Of a stretch of DNA of 64,000 nt, positions 24,601 to 39,600 are shown one piece after another. Position numbers and translations under genes: made by a program. A model generated the notes under the pieces. That model was not told the DNA's origin. It searched no databases and saw only the letters and a program-made list of their open reading frames with translations. How positions within the stretch are numbered: the stretch's first letter is position 1; each line of letters opens with the position of its first letter. This DNA comes from Angiostrongylus vasorum. Lineage: Eukaryota; Nematoda; Chromadorea; Rhabditida; Metastrongylidae. The stretch spans positions 1,068,001-1,132,000 of the forward strand of contig JADANN010000222.1 in assembly GCA_018806985.1 (NCBI GenBank), written 5' to 3'.

Positions 24601-27600
24601 CTAAGAAATCCTTAATCTTTGTCTATGATGAAAACTTCAAGGTCCATTGAATCCCATAATGGGCGAAAAAGACGACAAAACTTCGATTATTTTTTAAAGT
24701 CCTCAACGAATTGATCTCTACCAGGGACAGACCAACTTGTTTCGAAATAACCGAGGAGTTTTGATGGTTTCGTATTAGGAAACATATCATAGCAAACTAG
24801 AACTGCAGCACACACGAACTCAAGTTGATTAAGGTTGGTGATATCTTGACACGGAAATCAAAAAAGAACGAAGTCGTTTAAAACCAGAGAGGACAGAAAG
24901 TAGTTCTTGGTGGGGAAAATTTCCTTATGGTTACGAAGAGTCTTCATAAAGATGGGTGTATCGCATACGAGCAACGGACGGATAGGCAACGAAAAGAGGA
25001 ATTCGGTCTCATTCATGTTGCTCCTTTTCTCTTGCTCATTCCTCCTCTCCTTTTTTTCTACCTCTACTTTTCTTCACCTATTTTTCTCTCTTCACCGTCA
25101 CTCCCCTTTTTCTTTGCCTTTTTCTCACCTAATCCGGTAAGCTGGAATCTAAAAACAGATTGTTGGATTTGGGTGACAGTCAGGTAAGAAACGTTCCACT
25201 TCGAGTGGCCATGTACCTGCAACAAAACAGATTTCATGTAAGTTGAATCCATGGTGGATGATGAAAAAAGGAAGAAGAAAAGAACACTTGAACATTGGTG
25301 AGGAAGATAAGGTTTGTCGGAATGATGAGATATAAGAAATAAGTGAAGTACAAAATTATAAAGCAAACAATCAGAACAACTTTAGCGCTTGCGAACTACG
25401 AGTTCTAGAGTGTCGTTCTACAAAGTTTTCGTAAATTCTCTAAATTAAAGAAAATGACTGCACAAATCTAGTTAGTGTTATTTATGCCTTATCGTCAGTC
25501 TTATCTATCTATTTTCTATGGAAGTTCCCTACTAAACGAATGTTTCCATTAACACAGTAGAGTACTCATCTCTGCATTCTCGTTCTTCCATAAGTCAATA
25601 TAAGAAAATTGAACGATGTTCGACTCACCTCTCCTCTCATAATCTCCTGTATTCTTCATGTAATTGCTTTTTTTTACAAATTGCAACGATATTGTTTCTG
25701 TGAATCAATAAAAAGTGTGTGAAACCTTGTAATAGAGATTATAGTGAGTGATTTGGTCGACAGAACTGCTCGGTTGTTGCCAATGTACAGTAATCGTCGG
25801 CACACCAACAGCAGGAGACAACGAGATGACCGTCGGTATACCGGATGGCGCTGGAAGTTCAACAGCTTTGTTTTCGTTCTACAATCACTAGCCTTATTCA
25901 TTTCCCTCGTGAAAATAGCTTCAGATTGCAGCTGCTTCATAGGTCATGATAATACTGCTTAAAGCAATCTGGTCGGGGCTACGGTATTTAAAGAGAATTA
26001 ACACTTGGAGAAAGTGTGAAAACGAAAAAACGATTGATTCAATTCTGGGAAAAGCACATTACAAGGATTAGAAGCAAAAGTGTCCTTATGATAAAGTATC
26101 AATCAGTATGGACCGTACTAGTTTATTCTAACTAGCACCTTCCCATTGACTGATGCAGACCAATATTGCTCAAGGAAATCACTACGGTTGAGGACATGAA
26201 GCGAAAGAACCAACTAGTGCCTTCAGAAAGGCAAAAAATAAGGTTTCTTACCGCTTTCCCTCAGTCTGGACGATCTGTCGTACCGGTGGTGATTTACCGA
26301 ATTCGTTAACAGCTTCTACAGAAAGCATATAACTTGAGCGAGGTTGGAGTTGGCACACGCTGTACGGACCGATCGTATTTGCAGGAATGCTGAACAGAGT
26401 AACTAAGAAGACTTTACGTCATGCATGATAGATCAGGAATATAAAACAAGTTCTTCCAGTACAAAATGATGGAAAATATAAGCAATCTAACGTCTACGAT
26501 GTTATAAGGTGTAGAATTGACTCTGGTCATACGCAGAACAGTTGTTGATTTACTCTTTCTAACACCACTTCCCAATCCCACCCTAGAAGCAGATTGCTTT
26601 TGATGCAGTGGCCACTTTATCTTTTTAAAAATTCCTCCGATATCGGACCCACTTTCATAGTAATTTTTCCCCCTTTTACAGTTAGAAAAACTTGAGCAAA
26701 CTGATGAGAATAATTCAAATAAAACTGATATTGAAAACGAATTCAAAAAGTCTTTGCGCACCGCGGCAGTTGGAGTTGCAGTGAGAGAAGTCGGATTTTA
26801 TAAATAGGAGCGGGAAAAAAAAGTGTCAGTGGGAAAGTTATGATGTTATTAAAAAAACAACAGAGCTTTTTCCCTGAAGAAACTGCCGCTCAAATCTAAG
26901 TGATTAGACAATAACTTGACAAATCTGGACGTTTCCCTGAGAAAAGAACTCAGCTAGTATTCCGTTACCGTTCTGAGAAGCCTTACATGAGGGAACGCAA
27001 GAAAACAACAGAGTTGCAGAAGATGATAAAGCAGTAAAGTAGTAAGACAAAAAAAGGACGAACTGAAATAAAACAGTTATGCGATACTCACAATTCTTTT
27101 CGTGAGGAGTCGTCACCGAGTCTGTGCATCAGTAGATGGTATCCGGTCACGTTATCATGCACGTCGGGTGGCGGTTCGATGGCTATCGAGACGCAACCTT
27201 CGGTGGTGTTCCGAACTCCTGACACCACTGGAGGTGACTTAGGAGCTGAATGTAGCATAATTCATCCTTTGACTGACCTAACAATGTCTTCATCACTGCG
27301 TATAGTTAGTTATAGTCATTTCATTTTATTGATATCTCTTCTCGCTTGCAATGATTCCATCCTCGTACAAAGTTTACTGTAGCTACTAGATGATCCTTAT
27401 CTCGACTATGGAATAAGCCTATTTCTCCAAAATAACCGCTTCAGGCCGCGTTCCTTATTCATGCGTCTACATACATCTCTCGTCTATCCTACCTATTTAA
27501 CGCTTTTTTTTGGTCTAGTTTCTTATCCCTCCCAACGGTTTACCGCCTCATCGTGGCTGGGAGGTGTCCCTGAGTGTCGGACTGCGATGTACAAACGGGA

Positions 27601-30600
27601 GGATTCGTCCCCCCGGCAGAGTCTACCATGCTGAGAAGGACTCCGGGGTGCCCATCAGGAAGCCTAGCTAAGAGCAAACTAATACCAGGATCCGGTACCG
27701 TCCTGGTATCAAACCAGTCGCATGGTGGCAAATCTCCCTCTGATCCACAAGGGCTGTGACTGACCCGTGGTAGTGAAGATCTGGGGCAGACTTTGGCCAG
27801 GCTGTCCTCGGGATTCCAGGGAATCATGTCTTAAGCAGCAAATCCCCGAAAAATGGTGATTATGCTGGGGACCGCACAACTAGTGATGACGGGCCGTTCA
27901 AGCATCGAGTAAGTAAGTTTATTATCATTCTCTTTTTCTTCGTCCTCTCTATTGTTCCTCCTGTAGCCTCATCTATTCCACAACTTGTCTTAAATCACTT
28001 TTTTTTCGTTCTGCTTCTCATTCTGACTTATTTCTAATAGCATGCAGTACCTCATTCTTAACTGCTTCATAGTTCTCTCCCTAATCCCACTTTCCTTCCT
28101 TTTTTCACTTAAACGGCAAACTTAATTGTTGCTGATGGTTCCATAAGAGAAAACGAAAGATAGAACTACGATAATCATTGAAACATTGCAACACTATAGC
28201 AAAAAGAAGTATGAAGATTTGTTATTTAACTACAAATATATAATCTCAGTGTGATAGATAACTCACAGATGTTCTCCAAATAGGTCACGGCTTGTTTAAG
28301 TTTTGTTCAAGATTCGTTGCAAAGCCACTTTAAGGTTTTCCCTTGTTTTCAAATTGAATTCGAATTCATAGCTCTTTCCCTGAGTTAATTGGAGTATCGT
28401 AGCCGATAGTAGAGCGTTACCTTCGCCGAGAGTCCGAAAACGAGTTTCTGGTCCGAAGGAACTGAGTCCGGCAGCGTTTTCAGCGCGAACGGCAAATGCG
28501 TAGAGTGTGTTCGGTGTGAGGTTATCGATGATGACGGTAGTAGCGTTCGACGGTGCGGGAATCACAAATCGTGAATCGTCGTCTACCGAACTAAACAGCA
28601 TTAATCATACGGGAAAACTTTCGAGATTACCAACTGACGGAGGAGATGGATAGTACCATATTTCGTACGCTTGTCCATGAATCCATCGAAACTACAGCTG
28701 AGGTTTTGTAGGGTTATGGAGAAACCTTTTCCTACCAACTCATATTGCCAATATGACATTGTCGTATTTTAAAGTTTCTTCTAATCCTTCTTAGTCCTAC
28801 TCCTTGTGCAAAAATCACATCAAAAAGTCACAAATAAACAGTACTCAGAACATTTTCTAAACTAAGTAGTTAATGACACTCTATACCACCCAGTTATTCG
28901 CTGTGGGATTTATATAATAACAGTTGTTGAATAATTTCAAAGCTGTGAATTTTCACGGTTTCAGAACTACACTAAAGAAATGTTCATTGGTTTCATTAAG
29001 GAAAAATTTAGTGGAACAGTTGAACCGATAGGAAAATGTTGAATGAACTGACCGAACTAGCACAGAGTAACGAGAGATCGGACGATGAGCCCTAGCAGTG
29101 TGGTGCTTCCAGGCGAGTGTTAAGGAATGGTTTGAGAACGCCTTCACCGCAGGACTTGAAGGAGCCACTGGACGAACTGCATGCAAAACACCGATTGTTC
29201 AATAAATTCGACGTTTTACTCCCTATTTAGATTCCTTGCTCCACTAGCACCGAAGTTTATACGCTGTATTAATGGAACGTGCTTGACGGCTATTATTTAG
29301 AGTAATCCATCTCATTCTGAAAGCTCTTTTTTTCTTCTTACACGCGAGTCTATTTTGTTTGGCAGATGCTTTTTCTTATGAAATGAAACTATCATGAAAT
29401 CGCTTCCAAATTGGTACACATTTACTTTCAAGCTCTAATATTTATAAGCAGTAGTTTGTTTTTTTAAAAAACTTAGCTGGAATTCTATGGTTTCGATTTC
29501 CCCTAGTCGTATTTTGTCTGCAGCAGTGACAGCTTAGTGGCTCAGTGGCTTTATAGGTTATTCCATTGCTCAGACAAACAATGTTCTTGTAGTGCCCTTT
29601 CTTTGCGAAAGCCTATTCATAAACGCTTAATGGAACCCACTTATCTTTTCCACTTCATCGTAATGCGAGTCATAAATTTAACAGCTTTATTAGATCTTAC
29701 CGAGGTGTTTTGTTTTTCACGTAAGGGAAATTAATGGAGTACGTTCATTCACCTCCGTTTTCTTATTGCTCAGAGTTTCTTCAAGAAAATGTTGTAGACT
29801 AAAGTGTAATAATCACTTTTATCAGTCCCGATATAAAACTTCAAAATTGGCGAAGTGCTCTCCCCAATGAAAATTTTTTCTTGTCCTGAAAAAAAGTGAA
29901 ATTAAAGTGGCGTAAGGTACTAGGACCATCGCGTTGAACTATTTCCTAGCCGATATTCCTTGGCTGCTAATGAACGGTAGAGTATTATCGTGTCAATAAT
30001 AGGGTTAAGCTCGTCTTGAATAATTCTCTTCGACAGCAGTCCCTAGCCGCAGAGACTAACGTGAGTGCTTGTTTTTCGACGGTCATTTCGGATACAGTAT
30101 AGGATTGACTTTCACCAGCAATCCATATGAACATTATAGTATGGGCGTATTAATTTCCTATCAACTAGCTTAATCGTTCTTCCCAGCTTCTACGCGAAAA
30201 GCTGCTGGTCTGTTAGAACAACCAACTCTAGTCTCCTGTCAACAGTTATTTCAGGAAAATTCTCATTTACAAGCACACCAGCAGCTGCTCGCATGCATAG
30301 TGGTACCTGAGCAGTTGGGTTCGATTAAGTGAACTGGTATGGAATTCAATTGAATTGGCCATAGTTCTACAATATCTGACGTAAGCAAGCCTCAACTGCA
30401 CAGTAGTGATAGCTTAACCAAATTTAAATTTCTACCTCGTTCTTCAGCTCACTTCTACCCACAAAGGGCTGCTGGCCTAGATTTTCATGAGCTTCGTGTC
30501 TCATGTCACACAGATGAGCCATCAAAGGCAGAGGAAATGGTGTTGTCGTGCATGGTACATTCGCCTAACTCTAAGGTGATATTGATGGCGACGACCCGGA

Positions 30601-33600
30601 TGCTGTCGTCACTGGCCGAACACTCAAAATAGATGAGCATCCGGATTCTATGCTTTTCCATTCCACTTTATGTTGTTTACTTTTGAAGCTCGAGTCCTTT
30701 TTCAATTATTACAAAAAACAATCGAAATTTTCTACAGCGTAACATATTTGATAAGTTCAAGAGCATTTAGAAATGAAAAAGAGATCATTTTTTCAAAGTT
30801 CGCTAGACACTTATTAAATGCCTAAACAGTAGAACTCTTTCTACTACCAAAGTATTTAAGCCTTTTCTAGAAGATATTTGAGTTCTGTCCATGTCATTGA
30901 AAAAAGTCCTTCTTTCAGTTTCATTAAGATTGAATGGAGGTCATCAACTGTGATTTCTGAAACTGTTACATTCCCACACATCACCCCATTAAAGGCCTTG
31001 TGGGTAAATCACGTAGATGTCATTGTGTGGTATTCCGTTGGTCAAGAGAAGTCCCCGGTCAATTCAATTGCGAACGTCGAACCTCCGACGACAATTAGAC
31101 GCTTCAATACGACATTTATAGTGTGCCACTTAAGTCAGACTCAGTAGCAATTGTCCATTTAATCCACTATTTGTTGTTGAGCAAACAAGGGATGTCATTT
31201 TATTCTTTATTGACGGTAATGCTGAGGTTTTGGCGGATTTCACCTTCTTCAGGAAGAGGGCGAAGTTGATTCACCCTGGACTTCTGCGATAGCCGAGTTG
31301 GAGCGTTCGCACTCGAACTGCAGAAAGTGAATTTTTCCCAGACAAGTCTGGTACCAAGTTCCGACCCCTGAGGGATGAGAGGCTTGGTGAGCCAGGAACC
31401 GAGTAATAAAGAATAAAGTCACCCGTCGTGTTTACTCAACAAGGATATAGTGAATTATTTGATCATTTCCGAGGTTGACAGAAAGTCGGTGCTGGAAATT
31501 CTCCACTTAGTCCACCTTATGACTACATGGATTCGTTGGGAAAACGATTTCGGTTTAGATTATTTCATATGATCAGCTGTAGCATGCGCGACAGCACGAA
31601 TTTATTTTTATGAGCCATAACGTCTAGATTAGGGATGGAGAAGTTAAAATAAAAACTTTCCTAAACTATGTCGTTGTATGAAAGAATTTATGTATGTAAA
31701 CTCTAACGATTTTTCTGTTCATAGGGGTCAAAATCTTTAAGAAATAACCGGCAAAATATGGACTAAATTCGAGAAGAGTTCAATGAAGTCGCTTTGATTT
31801 AACAGACTTAATTTCTTTTCTTTACAGATCCCCACAGCAGATTATGTCTTCTTCAGGCGTGATAAGATTTTTATGCTAAGTAAGCTTTTTTTATATTTTT
31901 TCGGAAGACACTACTCTTCCTGTTCACGTTCGTCAAGGCTCTACATTCAGAGTTTCGACCCAATCTTAAGAAAGAAAGACTAGGACATTCTAGACACGGA
32001 AAAAATAATAAACTACTTGAGAAAGAAATTAAAGAAAAGACTGCTGAAGTTTTAGTACATGTGGTTTTGACTTTGTTAACAAATCAACCTTATTCCATTA
32101 TTGTTTGTTGGCTCAGCGCCAATCGTGACCTCAACGGTTCCTTCCAAAGTGGGATGGATTAGAGGGAAAATTGGAGAAAATGCGCTAATGGTTTGAAGGA
32201 CATAATTAGAAGGTTTCTGCATGAATGACTAAATTCCAACAATAATTCCCAAACGCGCTTTCATCCATTCGGACGAAATCCCCGTAAAGCAGTAATGAAC
32301 TCTTGCGGTAATAATTATTTGCTTTTTGCTTCTGAACAAATCACCAGGGTTTTCTGCTGGCTGGCTCTCGGAAACTTCCAGAAATAGTAGTGGTTAATAA
32401 ACAGCAAAATCGGAACCACCACGTGGAATACGGTAGTCATTTGACATGCGTATATCAGCTATGTAGAGAGTGTCCTGCACTTGCCAAGAAGAGAATAAAT
32501 CGTCAAAGGTTAGAGCTCTGCCCAGAGATTGTCAGCTTAGGTAACTATCGGTGATGGAAAAGTTTTGCACACTCTTTCACTATTCTACCCAACAAGCTGT
32601 AACATCAGCGAACATGTCGCTATGGCGATTTAGAAATTATGGTGAAGGATGGGTTGTTCAGAAATCTAACCACACCACTTCACTTTTTACATGAAATTAG
32701 AATGTAGTCGTCAGTAACATCTTGCATGCGTTATTATGGGCTGTGAAATTTTCTGAGTAGTAAAGGCTATTATCCGGCGTTTAACTCGTTATTCTATCAG
32801 TTGTTCACCAGTAATTGACAGAATCGCATTAATTTTTTAACAGATTCTGTGGAATATACGAGGCAACGGAAAGCAGCTTGTGAACGAACTACTTACCCAG
32901 TTTAGCAAAGCAAGCTTTCCCGGATTGGAAATTCTTCTGCAGTTCTGGATGATCGTATTACTTAAAATCAACTGGAACTGCTCATGTTATCCAAGAATTG
33001 CTAGTAGACATACCTCGAAATTACGCAAAGAATGATGGAAACAATGGCTTGACTATGTTCAGAAAGCTTCTTGCACTTTTCATATTTGTGCGCGACACCA
33101 CAAATATTCAAAAACGTTGAGAACGTAGCGAGACTAAGTAGCCTCGTTTAAGCCATGGTAGTTATTTTCTGATGCTAATCTCTTCAAAATCACATTTGAA
33201 GCAAAACAGAATTAGCTTCTGCCTTGAAGTGCATCGCAATTAACCGTCATTTGAATTTGTGCTATTTAAAACACAAGTGTTACGTAGGTCAAACTATGCT
33301 TTGAACACCTCCCGAGGAAAGAACGAAGAAAGAATTTTGAGAACACTTTTGTATGCTCCCCTGCATTAAATATGACATTCGATTGCGATTCAATGAGCCA
33401 TGGAGACTCGAGATACAGCGTGCCATGCCCGGAAAGTGCTTGCGGGGATTAATTGACGAATTAATTCATCGCAGATAAGGTCGGAGTCCTGACACGACTG
33501 ACACTGGCATCTAAGCTTAAAGGCAATCGAATACACCCACGGGATTGCGCAATAGACCGTGAACACATGACCATGACAGGTTTTGCAGACGTTAGGTTGA

Positions 33601-36600
33601 AAAAAGCACTCTAGTTTCCATCCAATTTCTTTATCTATCTATTATGTTTTAACAAACCAAATCTCGAAATCGTTTTTCTTAGTCTGGCGAGTCTGGGTTA
33701 CGTCTTACAAGTGTTTCTAGATAAAAAGCTGTCTATTAAGAGGCAAATTTCTTCCAGATTTTAATCTGCCTCGAGATCTTAGTACACGTCAGGCTACACT
33801 TATTGCCCGCACGTACTGTGAAGGCATTTCTAGTAATTAGTCGTCACCTACTGTTGATGACGAACTCCCTCTCTTGCTTCATTCACTGAAATAGTTTACA
33901 ACCTCTGCTTTCTCACTCACTACACTGACATAAGCCACTGTCACGCCAAGGACAAAGTAACGAGTTCGAGTCGATCTCATTAGTTACCTAACGACAGAAT
34001 TCAGGAAAACATAATAATTCATTGTATGACCGACGACAGTATAAGAGAAGCCCAAGAAGACGCCTCATGTCGAGTAGTTCATAGTGTCACCACCTCTTTC
34101 TTGTATTCTTATTTCATTGAAAAATTCTTGCAAGTACGCTTTTTTCAGTTCTATTGAAGTGTGCAAAGAGCCTCTTCCTTAATGGGATTTAGTTTCACCC
34201 GGAAACTTATTTGCGAAGACAATGAGCACAGCAGTAAAACTTACCCATTACAGACAATTCGACATAAGCTGTAGACATGGTGAGTTGAAAGATAGGATCT
34301 GTCTCTAGGCGGCAACGATAAACTCCGGAATCTTCTGGAAGAATCGGTGCGATACGAAGTCCATAGAACGGTCGAATGAGACTGAATCGCCCATCGGAGA
34401 CCCACCATTGACGTGAGGGATCATCGACTAAGTTCTGAAAGCTAGAACCGATCGTTACTGTCTACAAATTTCAGGAAACAATATGAGGTTTCTGTATCTT
34501 TTAGCTCTGGAAAGTAGAATTAAAAGGGAAAGTTCCGATATGTCAAAAAAGAAGTATTTTTTGAACGAGTTGATGGGTTCAGTTCAGCGATATCTCTAAG
34601 GTATTCTTCACCTAAATGGGCACTGGCGATAGTAGCAATGCTACCTCATGTGCATAACAACAGAATATTGAAAATATTTCCGTTCCACACTTTTTCACAA
34701 AATTTGGCTTCCATTTTGCTACCAGATACTTCACCTGCATCAACCACGCGTGGCCACAGAGTTTCTTCTTGCCAATTACATTAAAACTGAATCGCTGTGA
34801 ACAATGCATAAATTGAGAGACTGATAAGTAATGAGGTTGGAGTCAAAATGCCTACTGATATTGACAGTGCTGCTGTTCAACATGATGTATGAATACGATC
34901 GTCTTTAGAAAAGGAGACGAAGAAACCAAATCCTTAGCGATTTTTTGTGAAGGTGCACAAGGAAGTAGGTGATGAGCCGGTGATCAGAAATAAGTACTAC
35001 GTTGAACACTGAACGCCGAATCTATTGTTATCAAAGGCAGTAATTCTTAAAGATATATATAGATTTTAAATATATTACGATATCATAAAGGGCGCGTGTG
35101 GCGCAGTGGTCGGAGGTGCCCTGCGATACACATAGAATCGATCATCGTGCCCAGGCTCACCAACCCTTCAATCCCACCGGGGGTCGACGAACTGGTACCA
35201 GACTTGTCTGGGAGGATAACAGCACTGGCTCGATATATCGGTAGGCCACGGCGAGGTCATTGTAAAGGCCAGATATGCATTCAATCGCCTCCAAACGATA
35301 CTTGATGAAGTCGAATGCATGGCGAGTCCCTCAGGGATTGATCAACGCCCAGAGCTTCATCCTTTTATCCTTTTATGATATCATGGCGACTTAAAATGCT
35401 CTGGAAAAGAATAATGGTGGAAGGACAGTAGGAGAATGGAAACGGAAAATTTGAGCACAACACAGCGAACTCTGCATCATATCCCGTTTCTAAACTGAAA
35501 TTATGTGACCACACTCGGAAGCAGTTTATATTGAGCTTTTCATTCGTATTTAATTAAAAAAATTTTTATTTATTTAAATTAATATGCTCAAACGATTATA
35601 AGACGAAAAGATATTTCTAGAGACAACGTAGAGAATCGTTTCTTTTTTCGGAGTAAAAAAGGAATCTTTCAGAAGCATAAGGACGACGAAATAAACCTCA
35701 TCATCGCAGAAGTAATCTAGGTAGGATTTCTATTATTCTAATGGAAATCGCACTTTGAGGCAAATTCATAGCTTTGAATTGAATAGGAAACAATAGATTT
35801 GTACAAGTACTGGCGTTGGCTGTGTGGGTAGGAATTTGGTTCGGAAAATTCTCTTTAAATCGGAGGACAAAAGGGCAATCTAGGCATTGTTAAAGACGAT
35901 TGGTAGGTGGCAGAATGTCTGATAATGATCTATAAAGAATCTTACTAATGTGTAACCTAGCAATTTTTAACTGACCAATGCCGAGTCTGGTTAAAGCGTT
36001 GTCATGAACCAGCAAAAAATGCTCATGAGAATCATTCCAACCCCGAAACATCCAAAAAAGGAGATCAGTTTTTTGGATAGGATTTCTGGTCAGGGTGCGA
36101 ATCAGATTGAATGTGAATTGCTACAAGAGTTCATTAAAGATTCTTATTAATGTGATGCGTTAAGCATTCATGTCTACTTCAGACGAATTAAGGCATTGAT
36201 GTGGAACGCGTTCGCCATCATTTTATTATTTCGAACTACTGTTTTTGTTCCAAGTCTTATTTTCTATTACAAGAGAAAAGACAGTGGAAAAGTTTTTTCA
36301 CACCCGAGTGGACCATTCTCAGGATGTCATTACCAATAGATATCAGATGTAGCCCTTCACGAAGAAGAATTGTCCTCCAGGATGCTAGCGGCTATTAACA
36401 TACATTACCTGTAGCTGATATTCTGGATGGATATGTCACACCGCGTCTCAGCCTAGGTGATAACGTCTCCTGTTAAAGTGATTGCATAAGATAAGAGAAC
36501 TATTCCTGATTATCCACTAACATTTCACAGTAGTACAGTTAACAAAAGAAGCATGCAGAAAAAATGCTAAGAAGTGCTTTCAATATCCATTTATTAGCTA

Positions 36601-39600
36601 CTTCGAACCCGTTTACCGCGCAAATCAAGCTCTTCACTCCATCGAGGGTTGACAACTTGGTGCCAGACTTGTGAGGAAAAGGCACTGACTTAATACATCG
36701 GTTGGAGCTTGACACACTTGACACTGGAACGGCTCGTCCTCACTGGTTATGCGGACCCCAGCATAATCACCATTTATTGGAGATTTGCTGGTTAAGCCAT
36801 TGTGGTTCTTTGGAATCCCGAGGTCAGCCTGGCCAAAGTCTGCCCCAGATCTTCACTACCACGGGCAGTCGCAGCCCTTGTGGATCAAAGGGAGATTTGC
36901 CACCATGCGACTGGTTTGATACCAGGACCGTACCGGATCCTGGTATTAGTTTGCTCTTAGCTAGGCTTCCTGATGGAAACGACGGACTCCTTCTCAGCTT
37001 GGGAGACCCTGCCGGCATGACGAATCCTCCCGCTGTACATCGCAGTCCGACACCCAGGAACACCTGCCAGGCGGTAAACCGTTGGGAGGATTGGTTGGAG
37101 CTACAGTTCATACAGACCAAAAAATATATTCATCCACCTCTCTGGTACTCAATGAAGTCCAATAACGTTCCTATGGATCGATCCACACTGAATTCCTTCG
37201 CCTTTCTTATTTATTATATTTTACACTACTCATCATCACATCTGCTGTGCGGATCCCATTACTTCTTGCATTTGATTGTTTTCCTCGCATTCATCATCTA
37301 CAATGGCCTTTAAACATTTCCGTGTTTCGTCTTCTCTATTAATGCCGATTCTAATTCTGGTCTAGTCCGTTCTCCTTGCAATTTTGGAAATAGCCGGAAT
37401 AAGAGCGTTCCCATGCTGGTTGGTGAAGTACGTCGGAGAGGGTTCTAACAGGCACCTTGCCTCTCGATGGACTCCACCACTAGCGATTGCGCCAGAACCA
37501 ACTCAGTACAACCATATTTGACTCTTTTGCAGAAAAAAAGCATCATATTAATTGTACCTTAGAGTTCAAAAAATAATGTCGTCGTGGTATTGCGGCCAGG
37601 TATTCACAGGCACAGATATTGATAATCAAAATCTCTGATTTTTTGGGTAATGAGGAACAGTCAAGAAATAATGAACATGGTCAGAAATAATTATTTTCAA
37701 TTGGAATGGATTCGTTCTATTCAGTGATATTAGCAGCATGTGCGCTCATTAAAAAAACCCAGCATATCTGCAATCACCAATGAATTCCAAGTAAAGAAGT
37801 AATGGTGAACAATGATCTGATGCCTTTGGCCCTATTTACTCTTATTTTTTCTTCTCTTTCTGCAAGTAAAAAAAAACTAGTAGTCAACTGTTTGGCTGTC
37901 GAAGTTTTTGAATTGACTTTCCCGCACCTCCATTAGAACTACCACTGGAGGATTACGGATCGTAAGTTTTCTTGGTGCATGGATTTTTGATGGCGGTCCA
38001 AACTTATGAGCACGGCATAGTTTAGTCAAATCTGAAAAACAGTGAAAACTGTGGACGAAACACTAGAAGCACTACACACCGGATAATTCCAACCTGTTTC
38101 TATCGATTCAATAACAGTAAGTCGTATGCATAGGTATAATCAGAGCCATATTGACAATAAGTAAAATTTTTTGCATCTACTTACTCTGCTTAGTCTGAAT
38201 AGTTCATCAGAAAAATAAGTTTTTTTAGAAAATCATTCTGAACAACGGAGAGAGAAAACGGTGTTAATCTAGCTCCAAAACTGTCTGCCGTCTCAAACCT
38301 ACACTTTTTTCTTTTTTATCAACGTTGAAAAGAATTTTTTTTACTTCGACTGTTTAGTTCAGTTATTACCCGTTCATTGTTAAACAAATTCAGAACACGA
38401 GAAATTTTATAACTCTAAAGAATAACGTCGTTCTGTAAGTGTATACGGATTTGTGTAGAGTACATAAATTGACTAGTAAATCCAGTCAGTTCGTGCCAGT
38501 CAGTCATTATTCCTCGATTGTGCACAAGAAAAACGATAAATGACCACTCACACCCTAGACGAATCCCGGAAGAAAACAGCGTTCGCCCCGAAAACTACGA
38601 GAATAGTCGTGCCTTGAATGACTTCTCCCGAAGACATCTTCTGGACATGCATACTCACCGGCAAAGCCGACGACGTTGTAACCGAGGATATCATTCCAAG
38701 TGAAGGAAAGCCCAATAATAGCCCGATAAAATTGATGCAGGGTTCTTCATAAGTAGGTATTTTCCAATGTTTGATGAGTGGCAGAAAAAAGTCATAAGCC
38801 TTGAAAAAATAAAACTAAAAGTGGCCTTAGAAAGTTGTTGCTCTTGTATAGTTCCTATAAATGGAGAGAACAGCATGGAAAGTTTTGTTTTTGGAGTGCA
38901 TTAGCAAGAGAGCCAAATACACAGAACGCCCAACTTGGAAAGATTATACAGAAACTTTTAAGCGGCTTCAGGAGCTATTTTCGACAATTTTAGTATTTTA
39001 GTCGTAATTCCAACTTGTTGGTAACGTTGCACGATCTTGTTTACGAGTTCTATTCGGACAATGTTGAAATGTTTATAATCGCCATCACCAATATAACCAA
39101 CATCAGCATCATCATCATCATCATCATCACCACTGGTACCAGCCCCATCGTCACTATCATCCCTACTACACCAATTGTCATCACCATTTTCGCCATAACG
39201 AACGCTCTAATTGTCTCGTAGGTTGTAAGGGTTGTTTGTAGAGCGCACCCATGCAGTGTGTGCTCCTTTCAGCTTCTAGGAACAATCCGCTTCCGCAATG
39301 GGTCGCACTGCATCCGGGCAGATGTTTTCAAAGTGTTCCAATTAGTGGACACTTTTAAACCAATTCTATATTACAATGAGCTACCAGTTTGGAGATAATG
39401 ACACGTCAATTGAAGGATGATGAAACCCATTAGTTGAAAAAAATCAAAGAGATCGTGTTTTACGAGTATAATTAGCTTGAATGATATAAAAAAAATTAAG
39501 CTATTTATTAGTGATGCAAAGAATTTAAAGGAGAGAGTTGATAGCAGTGAGAAACGCAAACAATGAAAAGAACAAGGAGTCAAAAACGAGTGAAATGAAG

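Noticed and set aside
28583..28590. Alternative acceptor giving a longer FN3 exon 5
   Set aside because: It leaves the FN3 frame out of phase with exon 4; the acceptor eight bases further fits.
36702..37313. 203-codon plus-strand open frame
   Set aside because: Covered by a reverse copy of the AAGT-tailed repeat plus flanking sequence; no protein motif.
38657..38760. Possible alternative first exon (hydrophobic, ending ALP at a gtgagt donor, minus strand)
   Set aside because: No start codon in frame close by; joining it to exon 2 would remove half of the Ig domain. Not supported without transcripts.
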